From NCBI RefSeq assembly GCF_903819335.1, contig NZ_CAIJDE010000062.1, positions 186,001 to 250,000 on the forward strand: a stretch of DNA of 64,000 nucleotides, in the 5' to 3' direction. The translations under genes were made by a program, and so were the position numbers. The first letter of the stretch is position 1; each line of letters starts with the position of its first letter. The notes below the pieces were generated by a model, which ran no database searches, had not been told where the DNA came from, and worked only from the letters and a program-made list of their open reading frames with translations. Below, in pieces: positions 27,593-36,134 of this stretch. The DNA comes from Flavobacterium panici. GTDB taxonomy: Bacteria; Bacteroidota; Bacteroidia; Flavobacteriales; Flavobacteriaceae.

Positions 27593-29737
27593 TTATTTTG
27601 TAATCGTCAACTCGTCAATAATATTTTTAGCTCCAGCGTATTTGTCAATAATCCAAAGTACATAACGAATATCAACGTTAATAGTTCTTTGCAATTTAGG
27701 ATCAAAAATTACGTCTCCGGCCATCGCCTCGATGTTTCCATCAAAAGCAATTCCAATTAATTCTCCTTTTCCGTTTAAAACTGGTGAACCTGAGTTTCCT
27801 CCAGTAATATCATTATCCGTTAAAAAGTTTACTGGCATGTAACCCGCTTTATCTGCATATTGACCAAAATCTTTTGCTTTGTTTAATTCTAACAAACGTT
27901 TTGGTAAATCAAATTCCTGATCTCCTGCTTTATACTTTTTCACCATGCTTTCCATAGTAGTATAATTATTGATTGCAGCATCGTTACGAGGATCTGCAGG
28001 TAAAGCACGAACTTTTCCGTAAGTTAATCTCAAAGTAGAGTTTGCATCAGGATATTTAATTGCGTTTAATTTCGATTCTCTTAAACCTTCAACAAGTTCA
28101 CGGTAAGCCGTTGCAAAACCATCATCAGCTTTTGCCTGGTCATCTGTTTTAGCACGATATTTTGTTAGTAAATCATTTGAGATAATATACAAAGGATCGT
28201 GTACAATTGCCAAAGGTTTTGGATCAGCCATAAATGCTAATACTTTTTCCTTAGTTGTAAAATAACTAATTTCAGTTGCTTTTGCCACATCAGCAGTAAA
28301 GTCACCATTATTAGTAGTTTTCATTTTAGCGATTTCTGGAGCAAGTCCGTATTCAGCAGCTTTAGAAGCATATAAATTTAATTGCGCTGTTAATACATCT
28401 TTTTCAAGCGGAGCATAAAAATTACCATAAATGTTGTCTATCATTGTATTGATCTTAGGTAACATCTCTGCTCTTTTTGCTTCATTTTCTTTATAATAAG
28501 CAATCAGCTCATTTCCTAAATTTGCTGGACCTGTCGCATAAGCAGAAGTACGTAAAAGCTGCGTTAAATAATTATCGTGACGTGCTTTTAAGTTTGTTTC
28601 TCTATAATAATCGTTAATAGTAGGAATTACATTTTCATATTTATCTTTATTAGCAGGTTTGCTTGCCCACTCATAAAATTTATCTTCCTGCTCTGATTTT
28701 GCATCTACCGTACCTGCTTTTGTTAAAGCATCGATCATACCCTGACGGTTTTTCCAGTAATTTGCTGTCGAAGCATATTTAGATGCATATTTCAAACGAA
28801 CTGTTGCATCTGTATCCATATACTTTTTCATTACATCCATTCCGGTTTTGGCACCTTCAACCCATGCAGGATAAGCATATTTTATATTTTGCTCAATTCC
28901 GCCTGCCGGCATCCAGCGATTTGTTCTTCCAGGGTAACCTAGAATCATGGCAAAATCATTTTCTTTTACACCTTTAATACTTACAGGTAAATAATGTTTT
29001 GGCTGTAAAGGCACATTATCTTTTGAGTAAGCTGCAGGATTTCCGTCTTTATCAGCATACACTCTAAACATAGAGAAATCCCCAGTTTGACGAGGCCACT
29101 CCCAGTTATCAGTATCTCCTCCAAATTTACCTACACTTTCCGGAGGTGTTCCCACTAAACGAACATCTGTGTAATCCTGGTAAACGAAATAGTAATATTC
29201 ATTTCCTTGAAAGAAAGGACGAACAGAAACTGTATACTTTCCGTTTTCACTATTTTCTTTTTCAATTAAACTAATCTCTTGCTGAATGATTTTGTTTCTT
29301 TCAGTTTCGGTCATAGTATCATTTACTTTTGATAAAATTCTTTTTGAAACATCGTCCATACGAACAAAGAAACGAACGTATAAAGATTTTGGTTTCATTT
29401 CGGCACTTTTTTCTTTTGCCCAAAAACCATCTTTCAAATAGTTTTGTTCTGCAGTAGAAAGTTCTGCAATCGCATTATATCCGCAATGGTGGTTTGTTAA
29501 AACCAATCCGCTTTTAGAAACGATTTCAGCAGTACATCCACCATTAAACTGCACGATAGCATCTTTTAAACTATGATGGTTAATACTGTAAATTTCTTCG
29601 GCTGTTAATTGCAAGCCCATTTTTTCCATATCTCTATGATTCAATCTTTCGATAAACATCAAGAACCACATTCCCTCATCAGCTCTTACAGGAAAAGCCA
29701 TAAGGCACATGGTCAAGAATAAAACTATTTTTTTCAT
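27593..29737 (-). CDS. S46-family dipeptidyl-peptidase, DPP7-like
   Basis: A 714-residue periplasmic exopeptidase that releases N-terminal dipeptides from peptides. It has a signal peptide (to about Ala19) and a mature start DEGMWFLMF typical of S46. The catalytic His lies in TNHHCGY (83/84) and the catalytic Ser in GGNSGSP (Ser649). The residue 18 positions after that Ser, the S1 specificity position (673 in Porphyromonas DPP7/DPP11), is Gly667 within AFDGN. Gly marks DPP7-type preference for bulky or hydrophobic P1 residues, whereas DPP11 has Arg for acidic P1. It is a single gene in a convergent arrangement with the A2M gene. The specificity is inferred from established DPP7/DPP11 structures. 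Confidence 0.92.
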   Translation of the reverse strand: MKKIVLFLTMCLMAFPVRADEGMWFLMFIERLNHRDMEKMGLQLTAEEIYSINHHSLKDAIVQFNGGCTAEIVSKSGLVLTNHHCGYNAIAELSTAEQNYLKDGFWAKEKSAEMKPKSLYVRFFVRMDDVSKRILSKVNDTMTETERNKIIQQEISLIEKENSENGKYTVSVRPFFQGNEYYYFVYQDYTDVRLVGTPPESVGKFGGDTDNWEWPRQTGDFSMFRVYADKDGNPAAYSKDNVPLQPKHYLPVSIKGVKENDFAMILGYPGRTNRWMPAGGIEQNIKYAYPAWVEGAKTGMDVMKKYMDTDATVRLKYASKYASTANYWKNRQGMIDALTKAGTVDAKSEQEDKFYEWASKPANKDKYENVIPTINDYYRETNLKARHDNYLTQLLRTSAYATGPANLGNELIAYYKENEAKRAEMLPKINTMIDNIYGNFYAPLEKDVLTAQLNLYASKAAEYGLAPEIAKMKTTNNGDFTADVAKATEISYFTTKEKVLAFMADPKPLAIVHDPLYIISNDLLTKYRAKTDDQAKADDGFATAYRELVEGLRESKLNAIKYPDANSTLRLTYGKVRALPADPRNDAAINNYTTMESMVKKYKAGDQEFDLPKRLLELNKAKDFGQYADKAGYMPVNFLTDNDITGGNSGSPVLNGKGELIGIAFDGNIEAMAGDVIFDPKLQRTINVDIRYVLWIIDKYAGAKNIIDELTITK

Positions 29738-30049
29738 GTTATTTTGTTTAAGTACTGCGAATATAACTCATTTTCGCAAAAAAAATAAACATTCCATCTA
29801 AAAACAAAACATTATAAATAAATATGAAGATGATTTTGCGAAATTCATAATTTGATGAAAAAGAAAAATTATTAGAATATAAAAAGATAATAGTTAATTA
29901 AACTTATAAAATTCTAGATTTAATGAAATCATGATTTTAAATCTTAATAAAAATTGTAAAAATTAACCTTCAATTAAAAATATTTAATTTAATCCATTTC
30001 TTACAAATAATTATTCCTTTAATTTGCCTTTCAATTAAAAAAAACGAAA
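29738..30049. other. Divergent AT-rich spacer, no gene
   Basis: 312 bases between the divergent S46 peptidase and outer-membrane protein genes. It is strongly AT-rich with no ORF or strong hairpin. Weak -7 candidates with one mismatch each are TATATTCG on the minus strand (29765-29758) and TTAATTTG on the plus strand (30019-30026). Neither has a -33 box at proper spacing. Confidence 0.5.
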
Positions 30050-30580
30050 ATGAAAAAATTATTAGTAGCAGTTGTACTATTAGTGACAACTATGATGAGT
30101 GCGCAAAAAGGATCTATCCTACTTGGTGGAAATGTTGGATTTGGATCAGAAAAAATTGGAGATGACAAATATGAAAACTTTGAATTTTCTCCAAAAGTAG
30201 GTTACCAATTTACAGACAAATGGACTTTAGGAGTTGAAGGTTCAGTCCTGAACTACAAAGAATCTGGATCTAAAAGAGAAGAAGCATACAGAGTTGGTGC
30301 ATTTACTCGTTACTCAGTGCCTCTTTCTGATTTATTTTCTTTCTACACTGATTTAGGAGTTGGATATCAGGAAAGAAGTATTGATAAAACTAAAGGTGTA
30401 TATGCTAGTTTAACGCCTGCCTTATTTATCAATATGAAAAACGGATTTGGTTTAAATTTCAATATTGGAGGTATTGGTTACGACAATCTTAGCGGAAAAG
30501 GAATTGCCAGAGAACAGCGTTTTGGTTTTAATTTTGGGCAAAGTGTAAACTTTGGAATCTCTAAAAACTTTGGACTATAA
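30050..30580 (+). CDS. Small outer-membrane beta-barrel protein (porin-like)
   Basis: A 176-residue exported protein with signal peptide MKKLLVAVVLLVTTMMSAQ. The mature chain alternates Gly/aromatic and polar residues in about eight strands (LLGGNVGFG, FSPKVGYQFTDKWTLGVEGS, YRVGAFTRYSVP, FSFYTDLGVGYQ, ending VNFGISKNFGL), the pattern of the OMP_b-brl superfamily. These eight-stranded barrels are common in Flavobacteria and their individual roles are mostly unknown. It is monocistronic, with a strong bidirectional terminator at 30645-30677. Confidence 0.85.
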   Translation: MKKLLVAVVLLVTTMMSAQKGSILLGGNVGFGSEKIGDDKYENFEFSPKVGYQFTDKWTLGVEGSVLNYKESGSKREEAYRVGAFTRYSVPLSDLFSFYTDLGVGYQERSIDKTKGVYASLTPALFINMKNGFGLNFNIGGIGYDNLSGKGIAREQRFGFNFGQSVNFGISKNFGL

Positions 30581-30644
30581 TTACATTAGGATTTAAGTTA
30601 GAAAGTGAAATCCTTTATACTTTTTGTTTTTTCGCGCAAAAAGT

Positions 30645-30677
30645 AAAAAACCCGACAATGAAAGTTGTCGGGTTTTT
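30645..30677. terminator. Bidirectional terminator between OMP gene and obg
   Basis: CCCGACAA (30651-30658) pairs with TTGTCGGG (30665-30672), with six A before and five T after. It serves the convergent genes ending at 30580 and 30699. Confidence 0.9.
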
Positions 30678-30698
30678 ATATTTTATAATAAGACGATT

Positions 30699-31700
30699 TT
30701 AATCGTTAAGCATTTTCCAAAGTTTATCCTTCAAATCTGTTAAACCTTGCTGTGCAACAGATGAAATAAACATATACGGAATATCTTTAAACGAAACGTC
30801 TAATTCTGCTTTCAATTCAGCTTTAAGTTCGTCATCCAGCATATCACATTTTGAAATAACTAAAAGACGTTCTTTGTCCAGCATTTCAGGATTATACTTT
30901 GTTAATTCATTTACCAAAATATCATATTCTGCTTTAATATCCGGCGTATCGACCGGAACTAAAAATAGCAAAGTCGAATTACGCTCAATATGGCGAAGGA
31001 AATAATGTCCTAAACCTTTTCCCTCTGCAGCACCTTCAATAATTCCTGGAATATCTGCAATTACAAAAGATTGATAATCTCTGTAAGCTACAATTCCCAA
31101 GTTTGGTTTTAAAGTTGTAAAAGGATAATCGGCAATTTTTGGTTTTGCTGAAGTTAACACAGACAATAAAGTAGATTTTCCTGCATTAGGAAAACCAACC
31201 AATCCAACATCTGCCAGAACTTTAAGTTCCAGAATAACGTCCATTTCTAAACCTGGTAAACCTGGCTGCGCATAACGCGGTGTTTGGTTTGTCGAACTTC
31301 TAAAATGCCAGTTTCCTAAACCTCCCTTTCCTCCTTTTGCAAGAATTCTTTTTTCACCATCTTCTGTAATTTCAAAAAGTACTTCTCCGGTTTCCTTGTC
31401 TTTTACAACAGTTCCCAGAGGTACTTCAATAAATTTATCATCTCCATCTGCTCCCGTGCTTCGGTCTCCTCCACCGTCTCCACCGTGACCGGCTTTAATA
31501 TGACGCGCAAACTTTAAATGAAATAATGTCCAGAGTCCTTTATTTCCCACTAAATATACATGCCCGCCTCGACCGCCATCACCACCGTCAGGGCCGCCTT
31601 TTTCAATAAATTTCTCTCTATGTAAATGCGTAGATCCTTTTCCTCCTTTTCCGGACGAAACATATATCTTAACGTAATCTACAAAATTTCCTTCTGTCAT
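30699..31700 (-). CDS. obg: GTPase Obg (CgtA)
   Basis: A 333-residue essential GTPase that binds the 50S subunit and links ribosome assembly to stress. The glycine-rich Obg fold (residues 1-158) contains GGKGGKGSTHLHREKFIEK-like and GGDGGDGGRGGH segments. The GTPase domain follows with G1 GFPNAGKSTLL (about 166-176), G3 DIPGIIEGAAEGKGLG and an SKCD guanine motif. There is no C-terminal OCT or TGS extension, as in other Bacteroidota Obg proteins. The upstream gap to the CNNM gene is 147 bases and holds short repeats, so separate transcription is possible. Confidence 0.96.
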   Translation of the reverse strand: MTEGNFVDYVKIYVSSGKGGKGSTHLHREKFIEKGGPDGGDGGRGGHVYLVGNKGLWTLFHLKFARHIKAGHGGDGGGDRSTGADGDDKFIEVPLGTVVKDKETGEVLFEITEDGEKRILAKGGKGGLGNWHFRSSTNQTPRYAQPGLPGLEMDVILELKVLADVGLVGFPNAGKSTLLSVLTSAKPKIADYPFTTLKPNLGIVAYRDYQSFVIADIPGIIEGAAEGKGLGHYFLRHIERNSTLLFLVPVDTPDIKAEYDILVNELTKYNPEMLDKERLLVISKCDMLDDELKAELKAELDVSFKDIPYMFISSVAQQGLTDLKDKLWKMLND

Positions 31701-31807
31701 TTTTCTGAATTTCAGATCTTAGATTTTAGATTTTAGATTGCTCTAAATTCTATATCTAAACTCTATTTTATTTACTTTTCAGTCTCAGTCTAGATTTTCA
31801 GCACAAA

Positions 31808-31833
31808 CTGCGACTGAAAACTGCGACTGAAAA
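31808..31833. repeat. Two tandem copies of a 13-base unit
   Basis: CTGCGACTGAAAA occurs twice without a spacer (31808-31820 and 31821-31833), with a degenerate inverted echo (TTTTCAGTCTCAGTC) just before. It lies in the obg/CNNM gap. Confidence 0.8.
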
Positions 31834-31847
31834 CTATTTTATTTCCT

Positions 31848-33122
31848 CTACTCTTTAAGCGCTTTTACAAGTACTTTATCAATCTTTACGCCGTCCATAT
31901 CGACAACTTCTAAGATGAATTTTTGCCAAATTAGTTTTTCACCTTCTTTTGGAATATGTGAAAGTTCGGTCATAATCATTCCGCTTACGGTGTTTACTTC
32001 GTAATCGTTTGTTAGTTCATCTAATTCGAAATACGTTAAGAAATCGTGCAATGAATAATGCCCGTCAACCAGCCATGATCCATCTTCTCTTTCTATAAGC
32101 TGGAATTCATCTTTATAAAATTCAGATGCATCTCCAACTAAAGCTTCCAGAATATCATTCAAAGTAATTAAACCTTGAAAAACACCATATTCATCAGAAA
32201 CCAAAGCGTAATGAACACCTGTTTTTTTGAAATTTTCTAACGCTTTATAAGCCGTTGTCTGCTCCATTAAATAAGGCGCATCAGAAATTATAGCAGCAAA
32301 ATCAAAATTATCGTTCTCGATATTGGCAAATATATTTTTCAGCGTTACAACCCCAACAATGTCATCGTAGTTTTCATTGTAAACCGGATAAACGGTATGC
32401 AAATCCTGAACAACTAATTCTTTTATTTTTGTTTTATCAGCATTAAGCGGCAGCATATCAACTGATTTTCGGTGCGTCATTAACGAACTTACTTTTCGGT
32501 CTCCAATATGGAAAACACGCTCCACAATATCTTGTTCAATTTCCTGAACTTCTCCTACTTCTGTTCCTTCCTTAATGATGGCTTTAATTTCTTCCTCCGT
32601 TACTTTTCCGTCAGCAGTTGGTTTTATCTGCAAAACATTCAATAAAAAATCTGTTGAAGAAGTTAGTAACCAAATAAATGGCGCCGTGATAATCGAAATA
32701 ACCTTCATTGGCATAGCAACCATTTTGGCGATCGATTCCGGATAGTTTAATCCGATACGTTTTGGAAGTAATTCTCCTAAAACCAAAGAGAAGAACGTCA
32801 AAACTACAACCACAATCCCCACCGCAACCGAATGTGCATATGGCTTTAAAACTTCAAAACCACTCACAAATGTTTCTACATCTAATGTGATTTTATCACC
32901 AGAATAAATACCTGTCAAAATTCCAATTAAGGTAATTCCGATTTGTACCGTTGATAAAAATTTGTTTGGAGAATTCGCCAGATCAAGCGCTGTTTTAGCA
33001 CTTTTGTTCCCTTTTTTTGCTGCTGTTTCCAGTCTATTTTTTCGTGCTGAAATCAATGCAATTTCAGACATTGAGAAAACTCCGTTTAATAGTATTAGAA
33101 AAAATATTATTAGTATTTCCAA
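31848..33122 (-). CDS. CNNM/CorC-HlyC family membrane protein
   Basis: A 424-residue protein of the so-called hemolysin or CorC group, now linked to magnesium and cobalt transport. The DUF21 (CNNM) transmembrane domain occupies residues 1 to about 190, with MSEIALISARKNRLE after the first helix. Two CBS domains lie at about 210-330 (SLMTHRKSVDMLPL and YALVSDEYGVFQGLITLNDILEALVGD). A CorC_HlyC domain closes the chain (about 345-424, with DGSWLVDGHYSLHDF). GldE, a gliding-motility protein, belongs to the same family, but I see no gldD or related gene next to it, so I do not use that name. Confidence 0.88.
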   Translation of the reverse strand: MEILIIFFLILLNGVFSMSEIALISARKNRLETAAKKGNKSAKTALDLANSPNKFLSTVQIGITLIGILTGIYSGDKITLDVETFVSGFEVLKPYAHSVAVGIVVVVLTFFSLVLGELLPKRIGLNYPESIAKMVAMPMKVISIITAPFIWLLTSSTDFLLNVLQIKPTADGKVTEEEIKAIIKEGTEVGEVQEIEQDIVERVFHIGDRKVSSLMTHRKSVDMLPLNADKTKIKELVVQDLHTVYPVYNENYDDIVGVVTLKNIFANIENDNFDFAAIISDAPYLMEQTTAYKALENFKKTGVHYALVSDEYGVFQGLITLNDILEALVGDASEFYKDEFQLIEREDGSWLVDGHYSLHDFLTYFELDELTNDYEVNTVSGMIMTELSHIPKEGEKLIWQKFILEVVDMDGVKIDKVLVKALKE

Positions 33123-33179
33123 TGTTTAGTAGATTCGTTATTTGTTTGGTTCGTTGTTTTGTATAAATTCTTATTGTTC

Positions 33180-33334
33180 TTTTTTAGCCCAGATGGAAGT
33201 GAAGAGCCCGGAGCTAAAAAAACTAATTTTTCCTGCCAGAAAACAGCGACCAGCGGAAGCTCGTTTTATGGTTTGGAAAAATAGTTTTTTTAGCGTCCCG
33301 ATAGCTATCGGGACTTCACGTACAGCTGGATTAG
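33180..33334. repeat. Complex intergenic repeat with a 20-bp perfect palindrome
   Basis: The gap between the CNNM gene and adk is GC-richer than its surroundings. It holds GTCCCGATAGCTATCGGGAC (33295-33314), a perfect 20-bp palindrome, preceded by fragments such as AGCCCAGATGGAAGTGAAG and GACCAGCGGAAGC. The whole resembles a decayed interspersed element, not a gene. Minor open frames through it have no recognisable protein features. Confidence 0.6.
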
Positions 33335-33337
33335 CTT

Positions 33338-33910
33338 CTACAAATTATCTATAACTGACGTTAAGCGCTCTGTAATTTCTTCGATAGTTCCAATTCCGTT
33401 TACGGCGTGAAACTTATTCTGCTCTTTATAATACCCAATTAATGGAGCTGTTTTTTCGTTGTATTCCTGATATCTTACACGAATTTTTTCTTCGTCCTGA
33501 TCATCTGGTCTTCCGCTTGTTTTCCCTCTTTCAAGTAAACGCGCTACTAAAATTTCGTCATCAGCCTCTAATGCAATTGTTGCAGTTACACTTGAACCAA
33601 TTGTTGGTAAAAATTTATCTAATGCCTCAGCCTGATCTAAAGTTCTTGGATATCCGTCGAACAAAAATCCTGCGCTTTCCGGGTGTTTATTTACTTCGTC
33701 AATTAACATTGCTGTTGTTACTTCGCACGGAACTAGTTCTCCGTTATCCATAAAAACTCTTGCTTTTTTACCTAGTTCAGTATCATTTTTTAAATTAAAA
33801 CGGAAAATATCTCCTGTAGAAAGGTGTGTTAAATTGTATTTTTCTTTTAAAAATTCTGCCTGAGTTCCTTTTCCTGCTCCAGGCTTTCCAAATAAAACAA
33901 TGTTAATCAT
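33338..33910 (-). CDS. adk: Adenylate kinase
   Basis: Balances ATP, ADP and AMP in the cytoplasm. The 190-residue product has P-loop GKPGAGKGTQ (about 8-17), the AMP-site segment HLSTGDIFR, the FDGYPRTLDQAEAL motif and LLERGKTSGRPDDQDE. It is the short-LID form without the zinc-binding LID insert, usual in Bacteroidota. It follows hpt by 76 bases on the minus strand and probably shares its transcript. Confidence 0.96.
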   Translation of the reverse strand: MINIVLFGKPGAGKGTQAEFLKEKYNLTHLSTGDIFRFNLKNDTELGKKARVFMDNGELVPCEVTTAMLIDEVNKHPESAGFLFDGYPRTLDQAEALDKFLPTIGSSVTATIALEADDEILVARLLERGKTSGRPDDQDEEKIRVRYQEYNEKTAPLIGYYKEQNKFHAVNGIGTIEEITERLTSVIDNL

Positions 33911-33986
33911 AGTACGTTTGAGTTGTGTGACTTCTTATTTTTTTGAAGAAGTTTAAAATGAATATATAGTTGTGTTTTGTTTAATA

Positions 33987-34517
33987 TTATTCTGCTAACT
34001 TATATACTTCAGTCAGGTTTCTGCCTAAACCATCATAGTCTAATCCGTAGCCAACAATAAATTTATTCGGGATTCTGATTCCGATATAATCTATCTTAAT
34101 GTCTTTTTTATAAGCTTCTGGTTTAAAGAACAAAGTAGCCACTTTAAAGTGTTTTACATTTTGTGCTTTAAATAAATGTTTTAATTCTTCAAGCGTATTT
34201 CCTGTATCGATAATATCTTCGATAATAACAACGCTTCTTCCAGACAAATCCTGATTGATTCCAATCAGTTCTTTAACTGAATTTGTTGTTTCAGTTCCTT
34301 CATAAGAAGCCATTTTGATAAATGAAACCTCGCAAGGACTTTTATATTTTTTCAGGAAATCGGCAGCCACCATAAAGGCACCATTCAAAACTCCAATAAA
34401 AATTGGAGTATCATCTCCAAAATCATCTTCTACTTGTGCAACTAATTTGGTTAAAGCAAAATCAATTTCCTTAGCCGAAATAAACGGAACAAATTGTTTA
34501 TCGTGAAGTTGTATCAT
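33987..34517 (-). CDS. hpt: Hypoxanthine phosphoribosyltransferase
   Basis: Purine-salvage enzyme making IMP or GMP from hypoxanthine or guanine and PRPP. The product contains the PRPP-binding loop VVIIEDIIDTGNTLEEL, preceded by MASYEGTETTNSV, and GYGLDYDGLGRNL near the end. I choose ATG 34517 (176 residues, MIQLHDKQFVPFIS). The in-frame ATG at 34544 lies inside the -7 element TATCTTTG (34549-34542), so a transcript from that promoter cannot include it. Together with adk it forms a small nucleotide-metabolism unit. Confidence 0.94.
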   Translation of the reverse strand: MIQLHDKQFVPFISAKEIDFALTKLVAQVEDDFGDDTPIFIGVLNGAFMVAADFLKKYKSPCEVSFIKMASYEGTETTNSVKELIGINQDLSGRSVVIIEDIIDTGNTLEELKHLFKAQNVKHFKVATLFFKPEAYKKDIKIDYIGIRIPNKFIVGYGLDYDGLGRNLTEVYKLAE

Positions 34518-34541
34518 TATTTTTAAATTTAAAATAATGGA

Positions 34542-34549
34542 CAAAGATA
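34542..34549 (-). promoter_or_regulatory. -7 element of hpt
   Basis: On the minus strand TATCTTTG, an exact TAnnTTTG, lies about 24 bases before the chosen start and overlaps the longer ATG, which decides the start. No TTG occurs at the right -33 distance. Confidence 0.55.
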
Positions 34550-34702
34550 CAGAATTACAACCAATCTGCCCACATGAAAATAGAATCGAAAGATGACTTT
34601 TTTACGAATGTTAAATATCAGTTAATAATTACAAAATCGTTCTTGCAGCTACTTTTTAATTTACTAAATTGTTGTTGAATAATCATTTAACTCCAAATTC
34701 CA

Positions 34703-35974
34703 ATGAAGAATTACTTACCACTATTTTCTATATCCTTATTAATTTTAATGACTTCCTGTAACGGACAAGTTAAAAAAGAAGAAAAAGAAGCACTGGCAAA
34801 ACAACCGGGAAATGTTGTAAAAACTGCTGTTGGTGACATTACGCTTCCGCCGCCATATGCTACTGAATCTAAAACGAATAACAGCAAAGTTATTGGATGG
34901 CCAAACGGTGTTACGCCAAAAGCTCCTGAAGGATTTACGGTTACGAAATTTGCCGACGGTTTTGAAAACCCTCGCTGGACTTACATTGCGCCAAACAGTG
35001 ATATTTTTGTTGTTGAAAGCGGAACACGCGCCAGTAAAAATCAAATCACGGTTTTGCGTGATAAAGACAAAGATGGAAAATTTGAAACTCGTGAAGTTTT
35101 CATTAAAGATTTAAATAAACCTTTTGGAATGTTGGTTTTAAAGGACTTTTTCTACATTGCAAATACCGACGGATTATATCGTTATCCATATAAAAATAAT
35201 CCTTTAAAATTAGAAACAAAAGGCGAAAAAATTCTTGAACTTCCTGCCGGAGGTTACAACAATCACTGGACCCGAAATTTATTAGGCAGTCCTGACGGAA
35301 GCAAAATTTATGTTTCTGTAGGTTCAGGAAGTAATAATGCCGAACATGGCGTTGACAAAGAAGTGCGCCGTGCCGGAATTCTAGAAATTAATCCTGATGG
35401 AACCGGCGAAAAAATTTACGCTTCGGGTCTTAGAAATCCTGTTGGAATGGATTGGAATCCTGTTAATAAAGAGCTTTGGACAGCTGTAAATGAACGTGAT
35501 GATTTGGGCGATGATTTAGTTCCTGATTATATTACGAGTGTAAAAAAAGATGGTTTTTATGGATGGCCTTATTCTTATTTTGGAAGTATTCCTGATCCGA
35601 GAATGAAAGGCGAAAGAAAAGATTTGGTCGAAAAAGCAATTGTTCCAGATGTTGCCGTTGGTGCGCATACAGCATCGTTAGGATTGGCTTTTTATACTAA
35701 AGATGCATTCCCGGCAAAATATAAAAATGGCGCTTTTGTTGGGCAGCATGGTTCATGGAACCGCTCTAAAATTTCAGGTTATAAAGTGCTGTTTGTTCCT
35801 TTTAAAGATGGAAAACCTTCAGGAAAACCGGAAGATTTTTTAACTGGTTTTGTTTCGGATGAAAATAAAGCCGAAGTTTACGGACGTCCGGTTGCAGTTA
35901 CGGTTATGAACGACGGATCGCTTTTAGTGAATGATGACAGTGGAAATACGATTTGGAAGGTTACAGCTAAATAA
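34703..35974 (+). CDS. PQQ-dependent sugar dehydrogenase-like lipoprotein
   Basis: A 423-residue exported lipoprotein (signal to Ser18, lipidated Cys19 in LMTSC). The mature chain is a six-bladed beta-propeller of the glucose/sorbosone dehydrogenase family, with FVVESGTRASKNQITVLRD, the YVSVGSGSNN blade motif, ASGLRNPVGMDWNP (the GLRNP hallmark) and GAFVGQHGSWNRSKISGYKV near residues 342-361. These enzymes oxidise sugars in the periplasm with pyrroloquinoline quinone. PQQ dependence is inferred from the family. No PQQ biosynthesis genes are in view. Confidence 0.88.
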   Translation: MKNYLPLFSISLLILMTSCNGQVKKEEKEALAKQPGNVVKTAVGDITLPPPYATESKTNNSKVIGWPNGVTPKAPEGFTVTKFADGFENPRWTYIAPNSDIFVVESGTRASKNQITVLRDKDKDGKFETREVFIKDLNKPFGMLVLKDFFYIANTDGLYRYPYKNNPLKLETKGEKILELPAGGYNNHWTRNLLGSPDGSKIYVSVGSGSNNAEHGVDKEVRRAGILEINPDGTGEKIYASGLRNPVGMDWNPVNKELWTAVNERDDLGDDLVPDYITSVKKDGFYGWPYSYFGSIPDPRMKGERKDLVEKAIVPDVAVGAHTASLGLAFYTKDAFPAKYKNGAFVGQHGSWNRSKISGYKVLFVPFKDGKPSGKPEDFLTGFVSDENKAEVYGRPVAVTVMNDGSLLVNDDSGNTIWKVTAK

Positions 35975-36134
35975 AATTCCAATTTATTAAATACCAAATT
36001 CCAATTTTGTACAGATAATTTAAACATATAGAAACATAGATTTTATATTTTATTAAAAGCGAAACACCTTTTTTGCCTCCATGAATCCTATGTTTCTATG
36101 TGTTTTAAAAACTACGTCTTAATTCAAATCATTT

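Noticed and set aside
31848..33122. GldE gliding-motility protein
   Set aside because: Same family, but neighbours are obg and adk, not gldD; the general CNNM/CorC label is safer.
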